From NCBI GenBank assembly GCA_902762905.1, contig CACWQE010000008.1:1-64000 (forward strand): a DNA stretch of 64,000 nt, given 5' to 3'. Positions 8,664 to 16,615 of this stretch are shown piece after piece. A program made the translations under genes and the position numbers. The DNA is from an uncultured Lachnospiraceae bacterium (GTDB lineage: Bacteria > Bacillota > Clostridia > Lachnospirales > Lachnospiraceae). Each line of letters opens with the position of its first letter. The stretch's first letter is position 1. Below the pieces are notes generated by a model. It did not search any database and had not been told where the DNA came from. It worked only from the letters and a program-made list of their open reading frames with translations.

Positions 8664-10454
8664 TTATCCTGCAAAACCACAGAACGGATTCAACTGAATA
8701 CTCTTCACCTTCCCCTTCTTACAATCCAGATAAATGACATAACTTCCAAATGCGTCTCCGGTACAATATGCATGATCTGAAAATTTGTGGAATCCATATT
8801 CTTTAATCAGTGCAACCGCATCTTCTTTCTTCATTCCCGGGTAAAGCCCTAATAAAGTCAAGTTGTCGATTGCCTTTTTCTGATATATCACTCCGGTAGC
8901 ATCTTCCCTGCTTCCAATATAGAATTCCTTTCCATCCAATGAACCGATCACCATATCTCCCGACTCGTCATCATAGGAAACAGCCATAATAGAAGACAAC
9001 ATGGTCTCTGCCGCCTCACAGCTGTCGCCTCCTTCTATGTAGGAAACACCGATATCATTTTGACCTTCCTGCAAATGTGCTTTCACATTCTCTAACATCA
9101 TCGCACTGTATGCTTTCGCATATTCCCGGTATTCCTCATCGACAATCTTCTTCCATGGAATCTCAAGCTCGGTTGCACCGGCGGTTTGATCTGCCAACCA
9201 CTGATTATATTCTTCCTCCGTCATATAAGTATCTTCCTTATGATCAAATGAAAACACACGATAGTCACAATCTGTCGGAGGTATCACATCGTCATTGATC
9301 CAATTCATTGAATCACGATATGCAATTACATATCCGTTTGAATATGTTCCATCTTCAGGATTATATATGTTCACTACATCACCATTAGCATCAAGATCCC
9401 AACCTATTATTTTGCCATTATTATAGTGCTTATTGCCATCACATGTATACAATTCCCTATTCAACGAATCATTGTCTACATTATATTCATATATGATTTC
9501 CCTAACTGCACCTGTCTCTGGCCGGTTAATAACCACCATTAATTCCTCAATTCCATCACTGTCAATATCATACACTGCATATCTTTCATGATCATCTGCC
9601 ATTTTCTGCTGTATATCATCCCCATCGTCTGGCAATGTATCTAAATAATATATTCTCTCCAAGATACCTGCATAATAATTTCTGCGTACCGTTATTACAT
9701 AACTTTCCTGTTTTACCTGCTCTAACAATGCCGCAAAAGCAGTCTCACACTGGTTACAGCCATCCACATTCTGTTCGGCAATGGCAACTTCATATTGTGC
9801 CACCGTTGCATCATAGGTTGGCTGTGTTGCTGCTGACAGACTGTAATTAGCAAACTGGGATTTCCACTGGTCAAGCTGTGTCTGATAGGAAGACATGTCT
9901 ATCACCTGTTCTGTTGTTGCCGCAGTTGTCTCCACAATCTCTGTTGATAGCTCCGAACTTTTATCTGCCTCATTTATATCCTGCGGATGATGTTGCTGTT
10001 TCCACACACAAGCTATGATCAGACCAATCACAACAATAATGCCAATAACACAGACCACCATTGCCGGCACACGGGATTTTTCTTTTGTTCCATCTATCTT
10101 TGTTTCAATTGGTTCTAAATGCTCATCCGGCTGCCACATATTCTGTGGCACCTTACCCTTTTCCGTCTTATCTTCTGCTTCCTGCTCCTTCTTATCCCGT
10201 GATTCTTCCCTCTCCTTTGTTCCCGGAGTCTGCATTTCTTCTGCCGGTTTCTCCTGCTTATCTTCCGAAGCGTTTGTCCGTTGTTCCTGCTGTATTGGTT
10301 CTTCCGGTAACATCGTCTTTTTTTCCACCGGTTCTTCCGATATTTCTTCTTTAACTGGCTCTTCCACCGGTTCTTCTACCCAAATATAGGTTCCGCATTT
10401 TCTGCAATACTTTGCGTCATCCTCATTCTTATATCCACATTTTCGACAATACAT
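8664..10454 (-). CDS. Zinc-ribbon membrane protein with large extracellular domain
   Basis: A 596-residue protein of unknown function. The N-terminal zinc ribbon has C3, C6, C17 and C20 (YCRKCG twice). Residues 27-125 form a Glu/Lys-rich low-complexity linker, 131-150 a single membrane helix, and about 430 residues lie on the far side. The outer part includes VYDIDSDGIEELMVV, a calcium-loop-like motif often seen in Firmicutes surface proteins. The same plan (cytoplasmic zinc ribbon, one helix, big outer domain) recurs in the protein at 12471-14630, and the GLUG/Fn3 protein lies between them, suggesting one operon for envelope sensing or assembly. This function is inference only. Confidence 0.75.
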   Translation of the reverse strand: MYCRKCGYKNEDDAKYCRKCGTYIWVEEPVEEPVKEEISEEPVEKKTMLPEEPIQQEQRTNASEDKQEKPAEEMQTPGTKEREESRDKKEQEAEDKTEKGKVPQNMWQPDEHLEPIETKIDGTKEKSRVPAMVVCVIGIIVVIGLIIACVWKQQHHPQDINEADKSSELSTEIVETTAATTEQVIDMSSYQTQLDQWKSQFANYSLSAATQPTYDATVAQYEVAIAEQNVDGCNQCETAFAALLEQVKQESYVITVRRNYYAGILERIYYLDTLPDDGDDIQQKMADDHERYAVYDIDSDGIEELMVVINRPETGAVREIIYEYNVDNDSLNRELYTCDGNKHYNNGKIIGWDLDANGDVVNIYNPEDGTYSNGYVIAYRDSMNWINDDVIPPTDCDYRVFSFDHKEDTYMTEEEYNQWLADQTAGATELEIPWKKIVDEEYREYAKAYSAMMLENVKAHLQEGQNDIGVSYIEGGDSCEAAETMLSSIMAVSYDDESGDMVIGSLDGKEFYIGSREDATGVIYQKKAIDNLTLLGLYPGMKKEDAVALIKEYGFHKFSDHAYCTGDAFGSYVIYLDCKKGKVKSIQLNPFCGFAG

Positions 10455-10496
10455 ACTGTTTCCTCCATGCGTATTTTATCCATAACGTTTTCGTGT

Positions 10497-12353
10497 TTAC
10501 CGAACTTTACGTGCCTTGCTCCACGCTCCCGTTACGACTGTCTGCTGACCATTCACATTTGCATTCTTATAGGTACGCACTCTGACATAGTATGTCTTGC
10601 CCCGTTTTAGTTTCTTAATTGTGTATTTTGTCTTGGATTTCTTGCGGATTGTGATCGTCTTACATTTCTTAAATGATTTCTTTGCAGCATATTGCAGCTG
10701 ATAACCACTTGCGGATGATACTTTGTACCAAGATACCCGCATTTTCTTGCCAGAACGTTTTACAAATGCCGCCTGCTTTCCCGGTTTGATCGTATATACT
10801 GTAGATACCGTAGCAGCCTTATAATTATCTGATTCCGGACATGTAATCGTTATTGTAGTGGCACCAACACCCTCGTCATGAATCGTACCTGCATCCGATA
10901 CGGTTGCTACACTCTGATCCGATGACTGATAACTTAACTTTCCTTTTTCATTCCCCTTTTCAATCTTTGCTCCCAGACTTGTTGTATATCCATACGTGTT
11001 ATACACTTTCGTTCCCGGTGCTTTGAACTTGATCACAGTATCTGCCTTTTGTATCGTAAATGGTAACGTCACATCACCCATATACCTTCCACAGCCTCTG
11101 ACAATTACCGCCGCCTGTCCGGCATTTACATTATTCTCATAAGTTACCGTGTAGTCCACATCCTGCACTAAGGTTGTGCCACCATTCGCAACAACAACTG
11201 CCGGCTTCTGTTCCTCGCCTGTATATACAATATCCCCGGATGCCAAAGACGCACTGTAGTTCGTGATTGAAACAGCCTTTGCCGGAACCGGATATGGGGA
11301 TTCCGCGCGTTTTTCCCATGCTGCCCAAGCTCCATTTGCTCCCCGGTTGCTATTCATAAGATTCAGGAATTCCCCGCCTCGCATATACGCATCCGAATAG
11401 GCTTTACATCCTCTCTCTGTTCCATTCATCGCTCCAAAATTAGTTGCACAGGCTGATTCTGCCGTATAGCAATTTGCCACGATTGTTGCCACACTGCCAT
11501 ATCCTACAATACCTCCAATGCCTCCAACGCTTCCTACCATGCCGGACACAGCACCGGCATTAAAACAGTTCTGGATTTCTGCTGTATTATAGTCCAAATA
11601 ACCACAGATTCCCCCAGCATAGCGCCTATAATAATTGGATGCCTCATAATTTGTGACACTTCCTATATTGCTGCAATTATATATCTTACCATTACTATAG
11701 CCAACAATACCTCCTGTTGCAGCAGAAAAACGACCATTACCCGATACTTTACTATTCGTGAAACAGTTTACAACCATCGAATTACTATTCACCTTTGCAA
11801 CTATACCGCCTGCCTCTTTCTCCATCTTTATTATACAATCCATCACCTGACAATTGGATATCTTAACCTCGGAATTTTGGGAACTTAGGGAATACGCAAT
11901 TCCACCACCACAGCCTCCTTCAAAGGAACAATTCTTAACAGTTACATTCTGAACGTTTCCCTCCAATAAACCAAACAAACCCACATATGACTGACTTGAC
12001 ACAATAATACCGGAGATCGTATGTCCGTCTCCATCAAAAGTTCCCCTAAAATAATGATCGTTTATGCCAATCGGTGTATAGTTATTCACCGTCACTCCAT
12101 CGTATACGATATCATTAGTCAGCTTAATCGTCATCCCTTCATAATCATTCCCATTATTCACCTTCTGGGCAAACTCATTTAACTCCCTTGCACTGGAAAT
12201 TGTCAGATTCACCGCAGCACCACGCTGCTGTACATCATTCTCTACCACATTATCTGTTCCCGCCGCACAACTTACCACCGGCTTTCCCAGCGTTCCTGCA
12301 AGCAACATGCCACAGGCAACAAGTATTGTTCCTATTAGTTTTGATTTTCTCAT
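10497..12353 (-). CDS. Secreted GLUG-motif / fibronectin type III surface protein
   Basis: About 618 residues. The start at 12353 is set by GAGGAGG upstream; the longer ORF start at 12392 lacks one. A signal peptide is followed by GLUG-like repeats (YFRGTFDGDGHTISG, SYVGLFGLLEG and several GGIVG/GGICGY copies), predicted to form a beta-helix. A middle Ig-like part (IQKADTVIKF and TITCPESDNYKAATV) resembles bacterial Ig-like domains. The C-terminal about 95 residues form a very basic fibronectin type III domain (RVSWYKVSSASGYQLQY, KRGKTYYVRVRTY). No LPXTG anchor is seen, so retention may rely on the basic C-terminus. An adhesin or matrix role is plausible but not demonstrated. Confidence 0.85.
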   Translation of the reverse strand: MRKSKLIGTILVACGMLLAGTLGKPVVSCAAGTDNVVENDVQQRGAAVNLTISSARELNEFAQKVNNGNDYEGMTIKLTNDIVYDGVTVNNYTPIGINDHYFRGTFDGDGHTISGIIVSSQSYVGLFGLLEGNVQNVTVKNCSFEGGCGGGIAYSLSSQNSEVKISNCQVMDCIIKMEKEAGGIVAKVNSNSMVVNCFTNSKVSGNGRFSAATGGIVGYSNGKIYNCSNIGSVTNYEASNYYRRYAGGICGYLDYNTAEIQNCFNAGAVSGMVGSVGGIGGIVGYGSVATIVANCYTAESACATNFGAMNGTERGCKAYSDAYMRGGEFLNLMNSNRGANGAWAAWEKRAESPYPVPAKAVSITNYSASLASGDIVYTGEEQKPAVVVANGGTTLVQDVDYTVTYENNVNAGQAAVIVRGCGRYMGDVTLPFTIQKADTVIKFKAPGTKVYNTYGYTTSLGAKIEKGNEKGKLSYQSSDQSVATVSDAGTIHDEGVGATTITITCPESDNYKAATVSTVYTIKPGKQAAFVKRSGKKMRVSWYKVSSASGYQLQYAAKKSFKKCKTITIRKKSKTKYTIKKLKRGKTYYVRVRTYKNANVNGQQTVVTGAWSKARKVR

Positions 12354-12470
12354 ATGTTTTGTTCCTCCTCGTTCTTCCTTTAAAACGTACAACTACTTCG
12401 TGCTTTACACGCTATTCTATATTCCGCTTTGCTTCATTCCCGTAATATCTGTATTACCCGATGAACCATC

Positions 12471-14630
12471 TTACTTCCACTGCGGAAGTGCTGCACCTTC
12501 TATACCCGATTGAATTTTTATATCCTTCTTCTTTCCGTGCAAATAGAGATCTGACGTATAATTCTCAAAATCATAATTCTTGGTATAATAAATACTTCCA
12601 TTTTCAGAAACGTAATACTCTCTCACATTATCTACTACCAGATCGGGCTTACTCTCTTCCAGACAGTATAAACTTCCTTCCTGATCTTCATCATCATAAT
12701 CTTTCAAATAGTAGATATGTCCATCCGCCTCTTTCTTTACAGAATATATTTTTACATCCGATGCGACCTGTTTTGTTTGACCATTTTTACATGCGTACAA
12801 CATAACTCCCCTGTTTTCATTCTCCTCGTCCACATCTGTATAGTAATATAATGTATCACCATCCACGTATGCCATTTTCAAATCATCATCGTAATGATCA
12901 CTCTCTACCATTTCCTTGTTAAAATACAAATCGCCATCTTTCCAATAAATTCGGTCGTCAGTTTCTTCCTCACTCACATTTTCAACATACTCCAATTCAG
13001 TTACGCCTTTATCATACGTAACCGGCTTTTGCTGCATACCATCTGTAAGTGCAACCTCTTTCAACTCTTCATCTTGCAAATATACAAATTGGTCACCGGA
13101 AGAATTTAACCTTCCATCTTCTATAGTTCCCAATATCGACGTCAAGTCATAACATTTTTCTCTATAGATCCAACAGTAGTTCGTCGACTCTTCCAGATTA
13201 AACAATTCACGTATAGCGTCCTCAAATGTAGATTCTATATCCTCGTCCGACAGGCTGACATCCCCATTTTCTTCCAGATAATCTGATGCCTTTATCTTTC
13301 CAGTTGCATTAAAATCATACATAATCGCTGCCAACCCACCGTTCGGACATTCTTCACAGTCCATCTTCCCCTCATCCTCATCACGTCTAATAATCACATT
13401 CTCTGCAACCTTTTGGCTTTGTTTTCCATCATAGTAATATACTGTTGTCACCGGTACATACACTGTCTTATTACGTAGTTTATCCCAAAATTCTTTTCTT
13501 TCTTCCTGTGCAGTCGCAGCTTCCTCATAAGCTGCATATGCCTCATCGTAAGCCTTTTTCTCCTTTTCCCATTTTTTGTACTCCTTCTCTGCTTTTTTCG
13601 ATGCTTTCTCCCATTCAGCATCATTCTCGTAGTTATCCGCATAAATCGGATCCGGTTCTGTCGGATATTCCGGTTCTACTGCTTCCGCAAGCTGAGGCAG
13701 ATCATCCTCTACATAATCTGCAATTGACAAGCTCTTATCTTCTGTAATCGTATAATACACTTCATTTTCTGCAATCTCATATACATTATCTTTCTCTGAC
13801 AAACCAGTGGCTATCTCTTCTATCTCCCCGTCTATATATTTGCGATACACATCCCCTTTCTCCGATATATAATCAACATAGCTTCCATCTTCTGCCGCAT
13901 GCCAGAACATATAATATTCACACACCTGTCCTGCTATCTGCTCTTTATCTTCTTTCTCAAAGTCATACATATACAAATCCGTTGCCACCTGATAAACAAT
14001 CTTGTTCCCATGATCAATCACTTGATATTGCCACGAAACATCCGAGTCAATCTTAATAGATTCTGTATCATCTCCATCTAATTTACAATAATATAATGAA
14101 TAGCTTGCAATATCACTGCTCTCAGCATTACATATAATCTTATCTGGATATATTATTCGTTTCTCATCTTTATATGTAGTTACATATTTCCACGAATCCG
14201 CAACCACTTTGCTCTGATTATGCGGTTTACTCTGATCCTCCTCATCTTCATCATAAAAGAGATCATCATAATCATATTCATATTCTTCTTCTGTTGGTTC
14301 CTGATAATATAGCGATTCCACATACTTTCTTCCAAGTGTAATCGGTTCTCCTATTTTCGGATTAACGAACATCAATTCATTATCATGCGAAAGCAGTAGC
14401 GTATTGCATTCCTCATCCGTATTCCCGCCCACAAAATGAACCACTCCTAGCACTACACCTGCCATAACCACTATCACTCCAAGAATCAGAATCCCCTTTC
14501 TGAATAAACCATGGTTGCCTTTCTCCTTCTTCGCAACAATCTCCTTGACCGCCTCCACTCTGGTTCCACAATTATCACAAAACACTGCGTCATCCGGCAA
14601 TTCCTTCTTGCAATTCGTACATACCTTCAT
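12471..14630 (-). CDS. Zinc-ribbon membrane protein with propeller-like outer domain
   Basis: About 719 residues from the ATG at 14630, which has a GGGAG site; the ORF itself extends to 14660. A zinc ribbon (C4, C7, C18, C21) is followed by a membrane helix at about 46-67 and an acidic outer region. Repeated segments such as SYSLYYCKLDGDD, IYWKDGDLYFN and TLYYYTDVD suggest a beta-propeller-like fold as in DUF5050-type proteins. A charged coiled-coil-like stretch (about 340-400, KAEKEYKKWEKEKKAYDE) interrupts the repeats. It is the first gene of the presumed three-gene operon with the GLUG/Fn3 and second zinc-ribbon proteins. Function unknown. Confidence 0.75.
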   Translation of the reverse strand: MKVCTNCKKELPDDAVFCDNCGTRVEAVKEIVAKKEKGNHGLFRKGILILGVIVVMAGVVLGVVHFVGGNTDEECNTLLLSHDNELMFVNPKIGEPITLGRKYVESLYYQEPTEEEYEYDYDDLFYDEDEEDQSKPHNQSKVVADSWKYVTTYKDEKRIIYPDKIICNAESSDIASYSLYYCKLDGDDTESIKIDSDVSWQYQVIDHGNKIVYQVATDLYMYDFEKEDKEQIAGQVCEYYMFWHAAEDGSYVDYISEKGDVYRKYIDGEIEEIATGLSEKDNVYEIAENEVYYTITEDKSLSIADYVEDDLPQLAEAVEPEYPTEPDPIYADNYENDAEWEKASKKAEKEYKKWEKEKKAYDEAYAAYEEAATAQEERKEFWDKLRNKTVYVPVTTVYYYDGKQSQKVAENVIIRRDEDEGKMDCEECPNGGLAAIMYDFNATGKIKASDYLEENGDVSLSDEDIESTFEDAIRELFNLEESTNYCWIYREKCYDLTSILGTIEDGRLNSSGDQFVYLQDEELKEVALTDGMQQKPVTYDKGVTELEYVENVSEEETDDRIYWKDGDLYFNKEMVESDHYDDDLKMAYVDGDTLYYYTDVDEENENRGVMLYACKNGQTKQVASDVKIYSVKKEADGHIYYLKDYDDEDQEGSLYCLEESKPDLVVDNVREYYVSENGSIYYTKNYDFENYTSDLYLHGKKKDIKIQSGIEGAALPQWK

Positions 14631-14759
14631 CTTCTTCTCCCTTTTCTCCTTGCATTTCATATGTAAATATGTTGATTGGATTTTAGCATAATCCTTTTTT
14701 TATTTGGGTGTTCCGGCATATACTACCTTTGAAATGTCATAATCTACCAAAGCACAAAA

Positions 14760-14798
14760 ATAACAGCAGGTTATCCACAATGGATTTCCTGCTGTTAT
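14760..14798 (-). terminator. Terminator after the Rpn remnant (copy B)
   Basis: An 11-bp stem (ATAACAGCAGG with CCTGCTGTTAT) extended inside by ATCCA/TGGAT, then TTTTTG on the minus strand. The flanking tcataatctaccaaagcac is shared with 18622-18642. The loop side contains TTATCCACA, a chance match to the DnaA-box consensus. Confidence 0.8.
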
Positions 14799-14810
14799 CT
14801 CTATTCCATC

Positions 14811-14895
14811 TTACTTTTCCTGTTGTGCCTCTAACACTTTCTTACAGATCAGCTCTTCACCACAATCTGTTCCGCACTGTTCTATGACAGCTACA
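14811..14895 (-). pseudogene. 3'-end remnant of an Rpn-family nuclease gene
   Basis: The minus strand encodes only the last 28 codons of the Rpn gene at 18700-19569 (VIEQCGTDC...CKKVLE.QQEK and stop), with three substitutions. The 5' part is missing and identity stops at about 14895, just before the antitoxin stop codon at 14907. The downstream terminator is also shared. This is the tail of a second Rpn copy whose body was replaced by the toxin-antitoxin cassette. Confidence 0.85.
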
Positions 14896-14906
14896 ATAAT
14901 ATACAT

Positions 14907-16013
14907 TTATGCAATATGCTTCATTTCTATCACATACTTTTCTTTTAACTTTGAACATCTATTCTGTGCAATAACACCTTCATGCTGCAATCTTCCCGCT
15001 ACAATTCCCGGATGAATTCCTATTGTGTTTGCAAATTCAATAATCTCATCATCTGAAATATATCTTGTTGGAGCAAGCCTTTTGTAATCTGCTGGTGAAA
15101 TCAAATAGTTCGTTGCAAACTTATCTGCTTCTAATTCTAAATTATTGTTAATATCCATCATTTCTTCAACTGTACTACTAATAAATACCGTTTTTATCTT
15201 TTGTTGAAGTACATGCCTAATTTCATGGAATAATGAAAACCAGAATTTGTCTGCATCCAGTCCTCTATTATTCATTGCAAGTACAACTCTATCCTCTGAT
15301 ACCCATTTAACAGCACCATTCACTCCTGAATTCTTTAAATGCGGCAACAAGACAAAGGCTATACCACATTCAGCAAAAATTTCATACATTCTTGGTAGGA
15401 ATTCATCTGGTTTCTTAACCGTCATCCCCCTAAGCTCTGGCAAATATGCTTTTAACTTCTCTGCATTATAAGGTTTCGTTTCAATACTTTTTGAGATATT
15501 CATAGCAGTTTGAATCCATGCTCTGGAATTAATAATATTTTTCTCGCTATTACAAGATGAGCTGGATCTGAAATTCACCAAAAAATCCGGTTGTAACATA
15601 ATTCGCAAATCTGCGACCTTAAAAAACTTACATAAGTTCACTACTTTTTCATTTATACTTTTTGCCATAGGCAAACCAATTACATCAACAAAATATTTAT
15701 AATCTATTTGTTTTGCAAGTTCTGCCTGTTCATCAACATCCTTAGCCTGTTGTATTTCAATCAACTTCTGATCATAAGTATTCTGTAAATTTTGCCAAAC
15801 TTGTACGCTCGTTCCAAGCATTACGGAAAGTTTCTTTGCCAAGTCATTTGAAATATTAGCCCGACCATTTATCAACTGACTTAAAGTCTTTGCTGTTGTT
15901 CCCATTCTTGTAGCAAATTCAGCCTGACTAACTTCCATATCTTCAATAATATCCGCAATATAATATCCAGGGTGAAATGCCACTATATCTTTGTATTCAT
16001 TTACATTACTCAT
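14907..16013 (-). CDS. HigA-like antitoxin fused to ImmA/IrrE metallopeptidase domain
   Basis: A 368-residue protein. Residues about 14-75 form a helix-turn-helix of the HigA type (SQAEFATRMGTTAKTLSQLINGRANIS), followed by a linker and an ImmA/IrrE-like domain with the zinc motif H-E-I-R-H at 263-267. It should bind its own operator and neutralise the upstream toxin; the metallopeptidase-like part may allow regulated turnover or act on another substrate. Its start overlaps the toxin stop by 8 nt, so the pair is translationally coupled. The cassette carries its own promoter and palindromic operator at 16391-16439 and sits where an Rpn gene used to be, a sign of insertion or replacement. Confidence 0.85.
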   Translation of the reverse strand: MSNVNEYKDIVAFHPGYYIADIIEDMEVSQAEFATRMGTTAKTLSQLINGRANISNDLAKKLSVMLGTSVQVWQNLQNTYDQKLIEIQQAKDVDEQAELAKQIDYKYFVDVIGLPMAKSINEKVVNLCKFFKVADLRIMLQPDFLVNFRSSSSCNSEKNIINSRAWIQTAMNISKSIETKPYNAEKLKAYLPELRGMTVKKPDEFLPRMYEIFAECGIAFVLLPHLKNSGVNGAVKWVSEDRVVLAMNNRGLDADKFWFSLFHEIRHVLQQKIKTVFISSTVEEMMDINNNLELEADKFATNYLISPADYKRLAPTRYISDDEIIEFANTIGIHPGIVAGRLQHEGVIAQNRCSKLKEKYVIEMKHIA

Positions 16014-16359
16014 AATGGTTTGACACCTCCGTTACCTTCACAATTTTAATTATCTTACACTGAGCCAAGATGTCCCCTTCTATGATCTCGTTCCCGTCAT
16101 TATCACAAGGAAGCATTGTTACTCTGTAACCTGTATTACCTAATCGTATGCTCCATTCATCTTTTCTAACACCCTTTAAATGTTCAAAATGAAATGGAGG
16201 ATAATTTGCAACATCCCTCAAAGACTCTGCATTAAGTATGAAATTTTCTGCAGATTCAAGTTTCTTTTTTACTTGCTCCGGATATCGCCACTTTTTCTTG
16301 TACTTAGAGCAAAACTGTTTCTTGGCAGTTTCATTCTTATACAGTATCTGCATTCCCAA
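16006..16359 (-). CDS. HigB/RelE-superfamily type II toxin
   Basis: A basic protein of 117 residues, the usual size for RelE/HigB mRNA interferases that cleave ribosome-bound mRNA. Recognisable parts are RDVANYPPFHFEHLKGVRKDEWSIRLG, with the LKG and WSIRL strands common to HigB-like toxins, and GYRVTMLP. The start is probably TTG at 16359, nine nt after GGAGGG; an ATG two codons later (16353) is spaced 15 nt. The toxin gene precedes the antitoxin gene, the order typical of higBA. Family assignment is by overall pattern and gene order. Confidence 0.8.
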   Translation of the reverse strand: MGMQILYKNETAKKQFCSKYKKKWRYPEQVKKKLESAENFILNAESLRDVANYPPFHFEHLKGVRKDEWSIRLGNTGYRVTMLPCDNDGNEIIEGDILAQCKIIKIVKVTEVSNHYE

Positions 16360-16390
16360 ATTTAATTATCCCTCCACCCATTCATTCCCA

Positions 16391-16405
16391 TTACCATTTT
16401 GGTAA
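16391..16405. promoter_or_regulatory. Palindromic operator of the toxin-antitoxin cassette
   Basis: A perfect TTACC-N5-GGTAA inverted repeat just downstream of the -10 element, where an autoregulating HigA-type antitoxin would bind. Confidence 0.6.
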
Positions 16406-16410
16406 TAAAA

Positions 16411-16439
16411 ATTATATCACCTTTCAAATTCAAATTCAA
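16411..16439 (-). promoter_or_regulatory. Promoter of the toxin-antitoxin cassette
   Basis: Minus-strand TTGAAT (16434-16439), 17 nt, perfect TATAAT (16411-16416). Confidence 0.7.
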
Positions 16440-16448
16440 TACCTCCTT

Positions 16449-16596
16449 GCATATATTTATTATATAGATAATATACTATAAATAATCATTTCGCAAGAAA
16501 TATTTATTATTGCATTTATATTCTATTAGTATATAGAAATTATACAAAATAAAATAACACCGGCAACAGATTACAAAATCCATTCCCGGTGTTATT
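16449..16596 (-). repeat. Duplicated intergenic segment, copy B (terminator plus old Rpn promoter)
   Basis: This stretch closely matches 19626-19792: the same AT-rich sequence, the same promoter (here TTGCGA 16491-16496, 17 nt, TATTAT 16468-16473) and the same terminator (11-bp stem 16553-16563 with 16586-16596), which here serves the LRR gene. In copy A the promoter serves an Rpn gene; here the toxin-antitoxin cassette follows instead. Confidence 0.85.
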
Positions 16597-16615
16597 CCTT
16601 TCACATTTGCTTTTT

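Noticed and set aside
14771..14779. DnaA boxes marking a replication origin
   Set aside because: The matches lie inside terminator stems, are not clustered, and no dnaA, dnaN or AT-rich unwinding region is present.
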